In this document: in pieces, positions 53,267 to 61,986 of the stretch
How positions within the stretch are numbered: position 1 is the stretch's first letter
Layout of the letters: every line of letters starts with the position of its first letter
Assembly (NCBI RefSeq): GCF_024345835.1
Contig: NZ_JAGQBW010000012.1
Coordinates: forward strand, 1 to 64,000
Source: Synechococcus sp. HJ21-Hayes
GTDB taxonomy: Bacteria; Cyanobacteriota; Cyanobacteriia; PCC-6307; Cyanobiaceae
DNA: 64,000 nucleotides
Direction of reading: 5' to 3'
Notes under the pieces: generated by a model
Database searches by the model: none
Told to the model about the DNA's origin: nothing
The model's input: the letters and a program-made list of their open reading frames with translations, nothing else
Translations under genes and position numbers: made by a program

Positions 53267-53399
53267 GGAAAGCGTCGGGGTCTTGCAGTTCCTCCCCGGC
53301 ATGGAGCCTGCCCTGAACGGCTGTGGAGAAGGGATCAAAGAGCTGTTGAAGATTGATCACTTCCACCAAGGAGCCGTCCTGGCGGGTTTTGAGGAACAT
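53190..53399 (-). CDS. Small conserved cyanobacterial protein
   Basis: The product has 69 residues from ATG 53397-53399. KTRQDGSLVEVINLQQLFDPF, GRLHAGEELQDP and LFPSEELLPRCWVDPAYQ form a pattern I recall from a short cyanobacterial family that is often mislabelled as acetyltransferase. Function unknown. The N-terminal start is clear because earlier residues in this frame are low complexity. Confidence 0.72.
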   Translation of the reverse strand: MFLKTRQDGSLVEVINLQQLFDPFSTAVQGRLHAGEELQDPDAFLKADLLFPSEELLPRCWVDPAYQRP

Positions 53400-53436
53400 G
53401 GTTGTTGCTCCAAAGCCTGTAGCTCCGTTGTAGTGA

Positions 53437-54414
53437 TCAGAACCACTCGGACACAGCTGCGGAGGCGGGATTGGTGTGATCTTCCGGGGTGGTGCGCTCG
53501 AACTGCAGCACGATTGAGCGGCGCTGCTCGCCATCGGCGGCGATGGCCTCAATGGGGTAGAGCTGCTGGCCGTCGCGGAAGGGAACCTGGATGCGGAAGC
53601 TGCCATCGGCGCTCAGGGGCACCACTTCACTGCCGATGCGCAGGGTTGCCGTTGGATCGGTGGCGCCGTACACGATCAGTTCGGCATCGGCTACCAGCCA
53701 GAAGGAGCGCTGGCGGGCCACGGCTCCGGTCCCCGATTCGTTGCGGCCGCTGGCCCACAGGCCTACCCCTGAGGCATTGAGGCCGCCGTGCTCACCCTCC
53801 AGGCTTTCCAGGGTGTGGAACACCTCCGATCCGCGGCCCAGCTGCCGCACCCGCACCGTGGCGGTTTGGTACATGCGCTCGTGCAGGGCGGAGGCAATGG
53901 GGCCTGCTGCTGACGCCGTGGCTGCTGGCGGTGCATCGAACGCCTCTGGAGCTGCAAATGGTTCGAAGCTGGGGGCCGGTGCCGGTGCATCGTTGAAGCC
54001 AGGAATCATCACCGGCAGAGAGCGCACCAGTTCCACCCAGCCGTGGCTGGTGCGCATGCCCAGCTCGGCGCGATAGAGGCGGTTGCCGAGGGGCAAGGCC
54101 ACCCCCCACTGCCCAGCGCGCGGGTCCACGGGTAACTCCTGCAGGGCGTGGGGAGCCGGGCTCGCCCCGTTGAGGCTTGTCACGTCGGCGATGCGCAAGC
54201 ACAGGCCACTGCCGCCAGCCTCACGCAGGCGCGCCTGATCGCCATTGGAGAGGCTCCAGAAGGCAAAGCCCCACTGGGGGCCATGGGCCTCAAAACTGAG
54301 GCTGCTGCTGCCGCTCACCGGCGCTGGTTCCGCAGGCTGGGCGTTCGCTTCGGGTTTGGACAGGCCGAAGACCCCGAGGGCTTTCTTGGCCAGTGCCTGA
54401 AGAGAGAGCGCCAT
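53437..54414 (-). CDS. DUF4912 domain protein, long form
   Basis: The product has 325 residues from MALSLQALAKK. One DUF4912 block (GFAFWSLSNGDQARLREAGG to YRAELGMRTSHGWVEL) is followed by a Pro/Ala linker (about residues 155-185) and a second conserved block, FWLVADAELIVYGAT to SFRIQVPFRDGQQLYPIEAIAADG. The linker-plus-HERMYQTA arrangement is common in cyanobacteria. Paralogue of the 207-residue protein at 9664. Function unknown. Confidence 0.85.
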   Translation of the reverse strand: MALSLQALAKKALGVFGLSKPEANAQPAEPAPVSGSSSLSFEAHGPQWGFAFWSLSNGDQARLREAGGSGLCLRIADVTSLNGASPAPHALQELPVDPRAGQWGVALPLGNRLYRAELGMRTSHGWVELVRSLPVMIPGFNDAPAPAPSFEPFAAPEAFDAPPAATASAAGPIASALHERMYQTATVRVRQLGRGSEVFHTLESLEGEHGGLNASGVGLWASGRNESGTGAVARQRSFWLVADAELIVYGATDPTATLRIGSEVVPLSADGSFRIQVPFRDGQQLYPIEAIAADGEQRRSIVLQFERTTPEDHTNPASAAVSEWF

Positions 54415-54559
54415 CACCAGCCAACAGTTGGGGCCTTCCTAAGGTGTTCTTGGCTCGGCGATGTGCCTCAAACCACAGACGTTTGGGATTGCTGACGCGC
54501 AGACAGCCCAGCACCGGTTTCTCTGGCTTGTCTAGAACGGACCCTCCTGTTTGCCGACG

Positions 54560-55825
54560 ATGCCCGCTCCCGCCGCAGCGCCCCTCAGCTGGACGGAGCT
54601 GGAAGCCCTCGCTCCGGCGGAGCCCGATCGCATCCATGGCTCCACCAACCCCCAGGCCCGCCTGCGCCTATTCGGCCGCCCGGAGAGTGAGGTGCGGGTG
54701 ACGCTCTACCGCGATCACCACGCCTGGTGTCCCTACTGCCAGAAGGTGTGGCTGTGGCTGGAGGAAAAGCGGATCCCCTACCGCATCCGCAAGGTGACGA
54801 TGTTCTGTTACGGGGAGAAGGAGGCGTGGTTCAAGCAACGGGTGCCCTCCGGCATGCTTCCCGCCCTCGAGCTTGATGGCCGCCTGATCACGGAGAGCGA
54901 TGTGATCCTGGGGGAACTGGAAGCAGCCTTCGGTCCCCTCGGCCAGGGCCTGAGCGATCCGGATGTGTTTTCGCTGCGGCAGCTGGAGCGGCGCCTGTTC
55001 CGGGCCTGGTGCCAGTGGCTTTGCTACAGCGAAGGCCATGGGCCCCATACCGCCCCGGCGGAACAGCATTTCATTCGCATGGCCCAGCTGGTAGAGCTGG
55101 CCCTTGAGGCCACGCCTGGACCGTTCTTCCTCAGCGAGTTCGGCAGCGCCGATGTGATTTTCATCCCCTACCTGGAGCGGATGAACGCCTCGCTCAGCTA
55201 CTACAAGGGCTACGGACTCCGGGCCGAGCACCCGGCCATCGATCGCTGGTTTGCGGCCTTAGAGCAGCGCTCCACCTACCTCGGTACCCAGAGCGATGTG
55301 CACACCCATGCCCACGATCTGCCGCCCCAGATGGGCTGTTGTTTGGCCAGCGGCACGGCGGATCAGAAGGCCGTTGCTGAGGTGATCGATCAGGGGCCCT
55401 GGCCATCGCCGAATCCGGCTGTGATCGAAACTCGTCAGCCCGAACCGGCGGCCGTGGCTCTGGAGGCCCTCACCCGGGTGATGAAGCACCGCGCCGTGTT
55501 GCTGGCCGTGAATCCCGAGGGTGCTCAGCGCGGCCCTGATGCCGCCGATCGCCTCGATACGGCTCTGCGTTGCAGCCTCACGGCCTTGCTGCACCATGGC
55601 GTTCCGCCCTGTGCCCCACCAAAAGGAACAGCGGCCGGCTTGCGCTACCTGCGGGACCGCATTTCCGTGCCAAGGGATATGTCGCTGCATGCGGCCCGGC
55701 ATCTGCGCCAAGCCCTCGAGGCCACTGCCAGCTTGGACGGCGATCAACAAGGTCCGGCCATCCCAGTGCAGCACCGGCGCGACCAGAATCCCCAGCCCTT
55801 CCTTGCCATTGCCGTTCCGCGCTAG
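54560..55825 (+). CDS. Glutathione S-transferase-like protein with long C-terminal extension
   Basis: The product has 421 residues from MPAPAAAP. The thioredoxin-like N-domain has C57-P-Y-C60 in HHAWCPYCQKVWLWLEE, then PSGMLPALELDG and ITESDVILGELE; the helical C-domain holds SEFGSADVIFIPYLERM. The last 150 residues (after DVHTHAHDLPPQMGCC) are an extension with four cysteines. A CPYC active site suggests glutaredoxin-like or dehydroascorbate-reductase-like thiol chemistry. Confidence 0.87.
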   Translation: MPAPAAAPLSWTELEALAPAEPDRIHGSTNPQARLRLFGRPESEVRVTLYRDHHAWCPYCQKVWLWLEEKRIPYRIRKVTMFCYGEKEAWFKQRVPSGMLPALELDGRLITESDVILGELEAAFGPLGQGLSDPDVFSLRQLERRLFRAWCQWLCYSEGHGPHTAPAEQHFIRMAQLVELALEATPGPFFLSEFGSADVIFIPYLERMNASLSYYKGYGLRAEHPAIDRWFAALEQRSTYLGTQSDVHTHAHDLPPQMGCCLASGTADQKAVAEVIDQGPWPSPNPAVIETRQPEPAAVALEALTRVMKHRAVLLAVNPEGAQRGPDAADRLDTALRCSLTALLHHGVPPCAPPKGTAAGLRYLRDRISVPRDMSLHAARHLRQALEATASLDGDQQGPAIPVQHRRDQNPQPFLAIAVPR

Positions 55826-55995
55826 CGGCCGGAAAGCCCCTCGCGCTTGTTGGTGAGATACTGAACCAGCTCCTGCTGCAGGGCGAGCAGCTCGCGGGTG
55901 CACCCCCGAAAGGCGGCGCGGTGACGAATTTCGTCGTGCCGGGTGTTGAGGTCGCGCAGCATCAGTTCGATGGCGTCGAGTTCAGCCCTGTTCAT
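55822..55995 (-). CDS. Small helical hypothetical protein
   Basis: The product has 57 residues: MNRAELDAIELMLRDL, then HDEIRHRAAFRGCTRELLALQQELVQYL. The heptad-like spacing of Leu/Ile suggests a helical hairpin or coiled coil. Stop overlaps the convergent GST stop by 4 bp. No family recognised; the regular composition and the ATG support it. Confidence 0.55.
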   Translation of the reverse strand: MNRAELDAIELMLRDLNTRHDEIRHRAAFRGCTRELLALQQELVQYLTNKREGLSGR

Positions 55996-56097
55996 GTGCG
56001 TTTGGTCCCGGTGGCCGGCACCCTATCAACGGCCCGTGGATCAGCCCAGGCGCGGCTTGGGTCCATGGCTAACTTCTGGGAATTCAGCCTCCCTGGG

Positions 56098-56676
56098 ATG
56101 ACCTTCTCACCGGTTCGTTGCGGTTGCTCTGCCCTGTTGGGACTGCTCCTCGGCGCTGGGGCCGGCGTGACCGTCCACCTGTCAGGGCAGCCATCAGCCC
56201 AGGCCGTGGAACTCCAGGGGCAAACCTGGTTCGCCAAGCCCCCCTGGAAGGTGGAGCTCCGCAACTACTACTGGTATGTGATGCAGAGCGGCGGGGAGTA
56301 TTACTTCACCGTGAACCTGCCGGAGCAGGCCGGTGTGGGTCTGGGTGGGCTGGTCATTCGGCAGATCCGTGGTGTGGACACCAATTTCAGTTTTGACGCA
56401 GCCAGAACCCGCGCCTTTGTGGGGCTGCCGCGGCGGGAGGGGGCAGCTGTGCCTGTGGAGGCCACGTTTGATCCCGATGCCCGCCGCTTCGAGATCCGCT
56501 TCCCCAAACCGCCCCAGCCTGGACAAACCGTGACCGTGGCGCTGCGGCCTTGGCACAATCCAAGCCAGGCAGATTCCTACGTGTTTGGGGTGCAGGCCTT
56601 GCCGGCTGGCGTGAATCCGGTGCCGGCCTCCCTAGGCGTTGCCACCCTGCCGATCTACGAGGGGATTCGCTTCTGA
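56098..56676 (+). CDS. DUF2808 secreted protein
   Basis: The product has 192 residues from ATG 56098 (MTFSPVRCG); ATG 56065 is an alternative. Signal peptide about residues 8-35. WKVELRNYYWYVMQSGGEYYFTV, LVIRQIRGVDTNFSFD and VTVALRPWHNP, with DSYVFGVQALPAG, match the DUF2808 family of cyanobacterial exported proteins, which are often induced by stress or desiccation. Function unknown. Confidence 0.87.
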   Translation: MTFSPVRCGCSALLGLLLGAGAGVTVHLSGQPSAQAVELQGQTWFAKPPWKVELRNYYWYVMQSGGEYYFTVNLPEQAGVGLGGLVIRQIRGVDTNFSFDAARTRAFVGLPRREGAAVPVEATFDPDARRFEIRFPKPPQPGQTVTVALRPWHNPSQADSYVFGVQALPAGVNPVPASLGVATLPIYEGIRF

Positions 56677-56678
56677 GC

Positions 56679-57020
56679 TCAGAGCTGCCGCCGTTCCAGG
56701 GCGATGGTCAGGCGATTGGCGGCGTCGGCCAAATGCTGTTGGCTGTTGGGCCCGGCGGCCTCAGGCTCGCGGCGGTTGAGCTTCCCGAGGGCTCGAATGA
56801 TCACGAACACCACAAAGCTGATCACCACGCAGTTGATCAGGGCCACAAGTACGGCCCCGGCAGGCCAGGTGCTGATGGCCGACCCATTGGCGGCCTTGAG
56901 GGCTGGCTGCAGCAGGGCCCCCATCACCAGGGACACCACGGCCAGATCAACGACGTTGCCGCGATTGAGAACGTCCTTGAAGTCGCGCAGAAAGGAGTAG
57001 GCCTGTTGTCGCTTGCCCAT
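56679..57020 (-). CDS. mscL: Large-conductance mechanosensitive channel MscL
   Basis: The product has 113 residues from ATG 57018-57020. FLRDFKDVLNRGNVVDLAVVSLVMGALLQP is the TM1 pore helix of MscL; TM2 is about residues 60-82 (GAVLVALINCVVISFVVFVIIRA), followed by the cytoplasmic helix. It opens under membrane tension to release solutes on hypo-osmotic shock. It is somewhat shorter than the usual 130-150 residues because the periplasmic loop is short. Confidence 0.92.
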   Translation of the reverse strand: MGKRQQAYSFLRDFKDVLNRGNVVDLAVVSLVMGALLQPALKAANGSAISTWPAGAVLVALINCVVISFVVFVIIRALGKLNRREPEAAGPNSQQHLADAANRLTIALERRQL

Positions 57021-57182
57021 GACATTGTTTTGGGTCAAGCCGGACCGTAGCGAGCTGGTTTTGGGCTGTCCGCGGATTGCAATTCGGCTGGGAAGGGTTT
57101 GCTTGCCCCGTTCAGAATGGCCGTTTCTGTAGGTGTTTCGCCTTGCTGGGGCAGGATGGAGCTTGTTGATGAGCTCCATCCC

Positions 57183-57461
57183 ATGCAAGCGCGCTGGAAC
57201 GGCACGGTGATTGCCAGTAGCGAGGATATCGAAACTGTGGAAGGCAATGCTTACTTCCCCGCGGAGGCCCTCGTGGCTGATTGCTTCCGGCCCTCGAGCC
57301 ACACCAGCGTGTGCGGATGGAAAGGCACGGCCCACTATTTCGATGTGGTGGTGAATGGTGAGGTGAATGCCAATGCGGCCTGGTATTACCCTGAGCCCAA
57401 GGATGCCGCCAAGCAGATCAAGGGGCGTGTGGCGTTTTGGAAGGGCGTGCAGGTGGCCTGA
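57183..57461 (+). CDS. DUF427 protein
   Basis: The product has 92 residues from ATG 57183, the usual length. ARWNGTVIASSEDIETVEGNAYFP, FRPSSHTSVCGWKGTAHYFDV and AAWYYPEPKDAA are the DUF427 signature. A small beta-rich cytosolic fold of unknown function, with an aromatic pocket. Earlier in-frame ATGs (57156, 57099) give atypical extensions. Confidence 0.92.
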   Translation: MQARWNGTVIASSEDIETVEGNAYFPAEALVADCFRPSSHTSVCGWKGTAHYFDVVVNGEVNANAAWYYPEPKDAAKQIKGRVAFWKGVQVA

Positions 57462-57485
57462 GCTGGCCGCTGTGCGGCACCCAGA

Positions 57486-58025
57486 TCAGCCTGTGGGCAG
57501 CAGGGAGGAATGGTGGTGCAGGATCCTCCACTCCCCGTTGCGGAATGCATACACAAAGGAATACCGGGCCTGAACCCGTTCCGCCGGCTGGCCCGGTGGA
57601 TGGAGCAGAAAGCTGTAGGTGCCGGCATCGAGGGCCTGGTTGCAGCCCAGCCGGATCTCGCGGCTCTCGATCCGGCCTTCGGGGGCCTGGGCCAGGAACC
57701 CCTCGAAGTAGTTGTTGATGGCAGCTCCATCGCGCCGGGGTTCAGCGGAGAGGGTGGGCAGCAGCAGCGCATCCTCGCTGTAGAGGCTGCTCACCTGATG
57801 GGCATCCCCGCTGTGCAGAGCCTGATTCCATCGCACGAATAACTGCTCCACATCGCTGCTGTTGATCGGAGCGCAACTGGCATTGCCCGCCACGCTGGCG
57901 GCCTGGGCTGGGCCCGCCGAGCAGAGCAGCAACCAGCCGATGCTGAGGCCGAGCAGCTGCTGAGCCAGGGCTGGGATCCAGCCGGCTTGGCGCGCTCGTT
58001 GAGGCCCTTGCTGTTTGCCCAGCAT
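57486..58025 (-). CDS. SnoaL-like (SgcJ/EcaC type) secreted protein
   Basis: The product has 179 residues from ATG 58025. A signal or anchor helix is at about residues 18-43 (LLGLSIGWLLLCSAGPAQA). The NTF2-like cone follows: DVEQLFVRWNQALHSGDAHQVSSLYSEDALLLPT, then YSFVYAFRNGEWRILHHHSS. Such domains bind small molecules; members next to oxidases or ligases vary in role. Confidence 0.82.
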   Translation of the reverse strand: MLGKQQGPQRARQAGWIPALAQQLLGLSIGWLLLCSAGPAQAASVAGNASCAPINSSDVEQLFVRWNQALHSGDAHQVSSLYSEDALLLPTLSAEPRRDGAAINNYFEGFLAQAPEGRIESREIRLGCNQALDAGTYSFLLHPPGQPAERVQARYSFVYAFRNGEWRILHHHSSLLPTG

Positions 58026-58105
58026 CGGCTGAAACCGTGGGTTGCTGTCTTCAGAGTTAACCCAACTGAACCCCAGGGCGCGATTGGCGCGCTTAAGTTC
58101 CGGCC

Positions 58106-58768
58106 ATGGCCCTGCGTTTGCCCCCATTCCAGCCCCTTCCTCCACCGGCGGCGGATGGCCGTGGCTTGCTTGAGGTGGCGCTGGCGGCGTTGCAGCCCAC
58201 CCAGATGTGTGTGGGGATGGCCGAGATCCGCAGCCGCCAGCTGGATTTCGCCAAGGACACCCCCGAGGAGCGCCGCCGCTACCTGAGGAAGAAACCCACC
58301 CCTCTGGTGCGCAGCGCCAGCGGTGAGTGCTGGATGGTCGATCGGCACCATCGTCTGCGGGGCTTGATGGAGCTCGATCCCGCGGCCACCGCCTTCGGCT
58401 ATGTGGTGCTGCAGTTGGAGGTGCAGGAACGGCACCTGGTGCTGGAGGAGCTGCACCGCCGCGGTTGGCTCTACCTCTATGACGGCCGTGGACTGGGGCC
58501 CCTTTCCCCGGCCGCGCTCCCCGCCCAGCTCACTGGCACCCTCGACGACCCCTACCGCAGCCTGGTGTGGAAGTTGAAACGTGAGGGTGTGGTGGCGCCT
58601 GCCCCCCTGATTCCCTTCCATGAATTTCGTTGGGGCGCCTGGCTGCGCAGCCGCACCCTGCCGCCCTTCAGTTCAGATCGGCTGGAGCCTGCCTTGCCTG
58701 TTGCGCGCGCCCTAGCCCGCTCAACCGCAGCCTCCCATCTAGCCGGTTGGATCGGCCCGCATCCATAG
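58106..58768 (+). CDS. ParB-like nuclease-domain protein (ParBc_2 type)
   Basis: The product has 220 residues. PTQMCVGMAEIRSRQLDF and the basic CWMVDRHHRLRGLMEL are the signature of the short ParB-like family (PF08857-like), followed by YDGRGLGPLSP and DDPYRSLVWKLKREG. It lacks the HTH of true chromosome-partitioning ParB, so a role in segregation is unlikely. It is 80 bp from the divergent SnoaL-like gene. Confidence 0.82.
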   Translation: MALRLPPFQPLPPPAADGRGLLEVALAALQPTQMCVGMAEIRSRQLDFAKDTPEERRRYLRKKPTPLVRSASGECWMVDRHHRLRGLMELDPAATAFGYVVLQLEVQERHLVLEELHRRGWLYLYDGRGLGPLSPAALPAQLTGTLDDPYRSLVWKLKREGVVAPAPLIPFHEFRWGAWLRSRTLPPFSSDRLEPALPVARALARSTAASHLAGWIGPHP

Positions 58769-58828
58769 GGCTCTACGCCTCTGAGAAAGCTGCTTACGTT
58801 GCCGGTAGATCCCTGTTGCGGCTTGGTC

Positions 58829-59299
58829 ATGTTCCGGCATCTCCTTGTTCCCACCGATGGCTCGGAACTCTCCAAAGCTGCTGCTGCGCGGGCGGTGACC
58901 TTGGCTCAGCAGATGGGCGCTCGGATCACCTTTTTCCACGCCCAGGAGAGTTTCTACGGCCGGCCGCAGCTGGCGATCTACAGCGAAGGACTGGTGATGG
59001 ATCCGGCGCTCGTGGTGCAATTCAGCAAGGCCAGTGCGGAGTATGCCGCCACGCTGTTGGCAGAGGTGCAGCAGTTGGCCAAGCAGGCCGGTGTGGAGGC
59101 TGCCGGAGCGACGGCCGTGAATCCGCTGATCCACGAGGCCATCTTGGAGGCCGCCCAGCGTTACGACTGTGATCTGATTGTGATGGCCTCCCATGGTCGG
59201 CGTGGCTTGGCGGGGCTGCTGCTGGGCAGCGAAACCCAGCGCGTGCTCACCCATGCCCAGATCCCGGTGCTGGTCTGTCCCGCCCTCTCTTCTCACTGA
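58829..59299 (+). CDS. Universal stress protein (UspA family)
   Basis: The product has 156 residues from ATG 58829. FRHLLVPTDGSELSKAA opens the fold; the ATP-binding glycine motif is DLIVMASHGRRGLAGLLLGSETQRVLTHA, followed by IPVLVC, so nucleotide binding is expected. A small cytosolic dimeric protein involved in general stress. Confidence 0.92.
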   Translation: MFRHLLVPTDGSELSKAAAARAVTLAQQMGARITFFHAQESFYGRPQLAIYSEGLVMDPALVVQFSKASAEYAATLLAEVQQLAKQAGVEAAGATAVNPLIHEAILEAAQRYDCDLIVMASHGRRGLAGLLLGSETQRVLTHAQIPVLVCPALSSH

Positions 59300-59368
59300 G
59301 CCGGCGCCGTAGCCAGGTGCTCAGTACCACCACCGCCATCACCCCGAGGTATAGGGGTAGCCATGGCT

Positions 59369-59821
59369 TTAGACCAGCTCGGGCATGGTCTGGAAGTTCA
59401 TGGGGTTGTTGGTGTTGGCCATGAAGGTGGCTGTTGCCGCATCGCACTGGTGGCGCAGCATTTCGGTCTGCTCGTCGAGCAGTTCATCCACCAGACAATG
59501 GAGAACGTCGTTAAGGAATCTGGCTCCAGGCGGCGGCTCCAGTGAGGCCAGCCAGCGAATCAGGCCGGGGAAGGCCTGGGGTTTTGGCTGTTCTTCGATG
59601 CTCAGTAGCGGGTTGGGTATCAGCAGCAGATTCACCTGTTCGCCGTGTAGGTGTCCGTCCATGGCTCTGTTCTGGAGCCGATGCAGCAGCAACAGCACCA
59701 TCTGGCCGTCACTTTCCACCAGGGTCGGAAATCCCGGTGTGCTCGCCGTTCGGGTGCGACGCGGTGAGTGGATCAGGGACAGGTTCCCCTCGATCAGGGC
59801 GGCCAGGGGGATCACTAGCAC
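59369..59821 (-). CDS. Hypothetical protein
   Basis: The product has about 150 residues from a GTG at 59821; the start is uncertain because the frame is open further upstream. The C-terminal part is regular and acidic (FLNDVLHCLVDELLDEQTEMLRHQ, then MANTNNPMNFQTMPELV), consistent with a real protein. No membrane helix or family is recognised. Divergent from the Pmp3-like gene (56 bp). Confidence 0.6.
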   Translation of the reverse strand: MLVIPLAALIEGNLSLIHSPRRTRTASTPGFPTLVESDGQMVLLLLHRLQNRAMDGHLHGEQVNLLLIPNPLLSIEEQPKPQAFPGLIRWLASLEPPPGARFLNDVLHCLVDELLDEQTEMLRHQCDAATATFMANTNNPMNFQTMPELV

Positions 59822-59876
59822 CGGGCTGACACCCCGCCGTGCTGTTTCTACGGTTTCTGTGTTGCGTTCCCTGCTT

Positions 59877-60083
59877 ATGACGTTCGGAGACATCCTGCGC
59901 ATCGTCTTGGCGTTCATCTTGCCGCCCGCGGCGGTGGCTACCCAGGTGGGTTTCACCGGGGCGTTCTGGCTGAATGGAGTGATCTGGTTGTTCACTTTCG
60001 GAGCGCTTGGCCTTCCTCTACTGGCGATTGCCTGGCCGATTTGCGTGATTCATGCCCTGTGGATCATCATCACCCGCAAGTAG
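59877..60083 (+). CDS. Pmp3/YqaE-like small membrane protein
   Basis: The product has 68 residues: ILRIVLAFILPPAAVATQVGF, then FWLNGVIWLFTFGALGLPL, ending WPICVIHALWIIITRK. The LPP motif in helix 1 and the His in helix 2 are the Pmp3 hallmarks. These proteins help maintain membrane potential under salt and cold stress. It is slightly longer than the 52-residue norm because of an insertion in the loop. Confidence 0.85.
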   Translation: MTFGDILRIVLAFILPPAAVATQVGFTGAFWLNGVIWLFTFGALGLPLLAIAWPICVIHALWIIITRK

Positions 60084-60431
60084 GCACTAGCACCTCTTTC
60101 CTGCTGAGATGTGAGGCACGCGCAAGGTTGTTTGCATGGTTGCTTGATGGTGTTTTGTCACTGCAAGACCCCATGCATTCTGCCTGGTGATTCTCATCAA
60201 TAAGCCGCTGAGCGTGTGCTGGCTGCCTGATCCAGAGCTGCTTTTCGGAGCACACCCATCTGAATGCTTTCCCTCGTTGTTGTCTCCCTGACTGATCGGT
60301 GGCCAGGGCCCCGAGGTATCAGTTCCGGTTCGATAGAAATTAGATCGACTGCAGAATGGGCAGATTATTGGCTACTGGCAGGCAGAAGCGCTCCCAGGCT
60401 TTGCCGTGAAGTCGTCGGGCATGGGCCGGCA
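60084..60431. other. Stretch without a gene
   Basis: About 350 bp between the Pmp3-like gene and the 3' end of the ATP-grasp gene. Frames are short and unlike coding sequence. No hairpin with a T-tract or tRNA found. Confidence 0.4.
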
Positions 60432-61928
60432 TCAGTGCTGCATCAGGTCAGCCGCCCGCTCGATCAATCGTTCGGCGGTGGCGTTGTACACGCTTGTGGC
60501 CTCTTCGGCGTTACGGCCCACGCAGGTCATCCCCAACTTGCCGAATTCCGAGAGGCAACCCAACAGGTGAAACACGCTGCCTCGCAGGCGGGCTGGGTCG
60601 TAGTGGAGATCGGCCTCGGCCACGATGTCCACCAGGTCTGCCGGCAGCAGGCCCCGCAGCCGCCCATCGGTGAGGTTGTCGGTGGCCATGTAATGCAGGG
60701 GCTGACCGGTGGGTGCCAGGAACAGCCCCGTGGCTGGATCCAGCTGACCGGTGGTGATGGCCCGTAGGGCCATGTAGGGATGGGTGGTGCCCCCCTGGCG
60801 CAGGTTCACCTCAATGGCTTGCACGTCCCATTGGCCGTTGATCAGGCGCGCGATGAAGTCCACCGCGTAGCGCTCCAGCGCCCCCTCGCTGGCCAGGGCC
60901 TCACCCACCGCCTGGCCGTGCCGCATCAGTTCGAGGCGATAGGCCGCATCAGCTGGGAAGGAGCAGCCCAGGTAGGTCTGGCCGCTGGGCCCGCCAAGGA
61001 TCTGCTCGTGGGTGGACAGCACCTCTACGGCACCACCGGGGTGGATGGTGCCCTGCACACTTGGGGAGCTGAGTTGCTCGCCACCTTCCAGCCAGGCCTC
61101 CACCAGGGCCCCTTGCTGGGCGAGCAGCTCACGCCATTGGCGCGCGGGCATCGGCAGGGTTTCGAGCGATTGGCGAATGCGCTGGCGCCGTTCGTTGCTG
61201 CTCAGCTCCTGCAGCTGGAGCGGTTCCAGTTCAAACGGCGCATTGCCCTCGCCGCTGAACCCCTCGTTCAGTTTCACCACGCAGCGCCGCAGGCTGGGAT
61301 GGGCCTCCCATAAATCTGCTGTTGCCTCGGCCAGGTCGTCGAGCTGGTAGGCCAGGGTGCTGCCGGGGGGATGGGGCACACCGCAGCGGGCGAACAACTC
61401 CCGGCTGCCAGCCTTGCTGCCCCAGTGCCCCAGGGCCGGATCGGTACCGAGCAGGGGGATCTGCAGCCGTTCGGATAACTGCTTCTCGAGCTCGCTCACC
61501 ACAAAACAACTGATGAAGCTGCGGCCCGGGCGCAGTTGATCGTGGATCCGCTTGAGCAGCGCCGGCCGCTCCAGCAGCTTGGCGGTGAGCGGCCGGCTGG
61601 AGGCATCGTCGGTGTCGAACAGCTGCAGCCGCCGGCGTGCGTGGGAGGTGGGCACCCCAGGCAGTAGCTCCAGTACCGCATCCACCACCAGCTCCGGCAG
61701 CAGCTTGCTGGTCACATAAATGGCCCGCACGTCGGGGTCCCGCAGTCGCACCAGGGAGAACAGCTGGCGCTCCTCGTAGTGGTGGGCTCCTGTTACCAGG
61801 TCCATCTGGGCCTGGTCCATCGATAGCGACGGCACCACCAGTACGTCGAAGGCTGCGTTGCCTCCGCTCTGCTCACAACCCCAGCCCGGGTGCAGCTGGG
61901 CCTGGAGCTCGCGGAAGGAAAGGGGCAT
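60432..61928 (-). CDS. PGM1-like ATP-grasp peptide ligase
   Basis: The product has 498 residues from MPLSFREL. The N-terminal half holds DVLVVPSLSMDQAQMDLVTGAHHYEER, a signature of PGM1-related proteins; the ATP-grasp half has RRCVVKLNEGFSGEGNA (nucleotide-binding lysine and glycine loop), VEAWLEGGEQLSSPS and the metal motif AIEVNLRQGGTTHPYMALR. PGM1 of pheganomycin synthesis joins an amino acid to a peptide, but the substrate here is unknown. The next gene downstream is on the opposite side of a window gap; upstream, an MFS transporter stops 58 bp before it. Confidence 0.85.
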   Translation of the reverse strand: MPLSFRELQAQLHPGWGCEQSGGNAAFDVLVVPSLSMDQAQMDLVTGAHHYEERQLFSLVRLRDPDVRAIYVTSKLLPELVVDAVLELLPGVPTSHARRRLQLFDTDDASSRPLTAKLLERPALLKRIHDQLRPGRSFISCFVVSELEKQLSERLQIPLLGTDPALGHWGSKAGSRELFARCGVPHPPGSTLAYQLDDLAEATADLWEAHPSLRRCVVKLNEGFSGEGNAPFELEPLQLQELSSNERRQRIRQSLETLPMPARQWRELLAQQGALVEAWLEGGEQLSSPSVQGTIHPGGAVEVLSTHEQILGGPSGQTYLGCSFPADAAYRLELMRHGQAVGEALASEGALERYAVDFIARLINGQWDVQAIEVNLRQGGTTHPYMALRAITTGQLDPATGLFLAPTGQPLHYMATDNLTDGRLRGLLPADLVDIVAEADLHYDPARLRGSVFHLLGCLSEFGKLGMTCVGRNAEEATSVYNATAERLIERAADLMQH

Positions 61929-61986
61929 GGGGGCGTTCCGGTGCCCCCAGTTTGGTTCACCTGAACCCACGCGCACCAGCCTGTCT

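Noticed and set aside
59247-59447. Minus-strand frame with one hydrophobic segment (LGVMAVVVLSTWLRRR)
   Set aside because: No ATG in a sensible position and it crosses the ends of two better supported genes.
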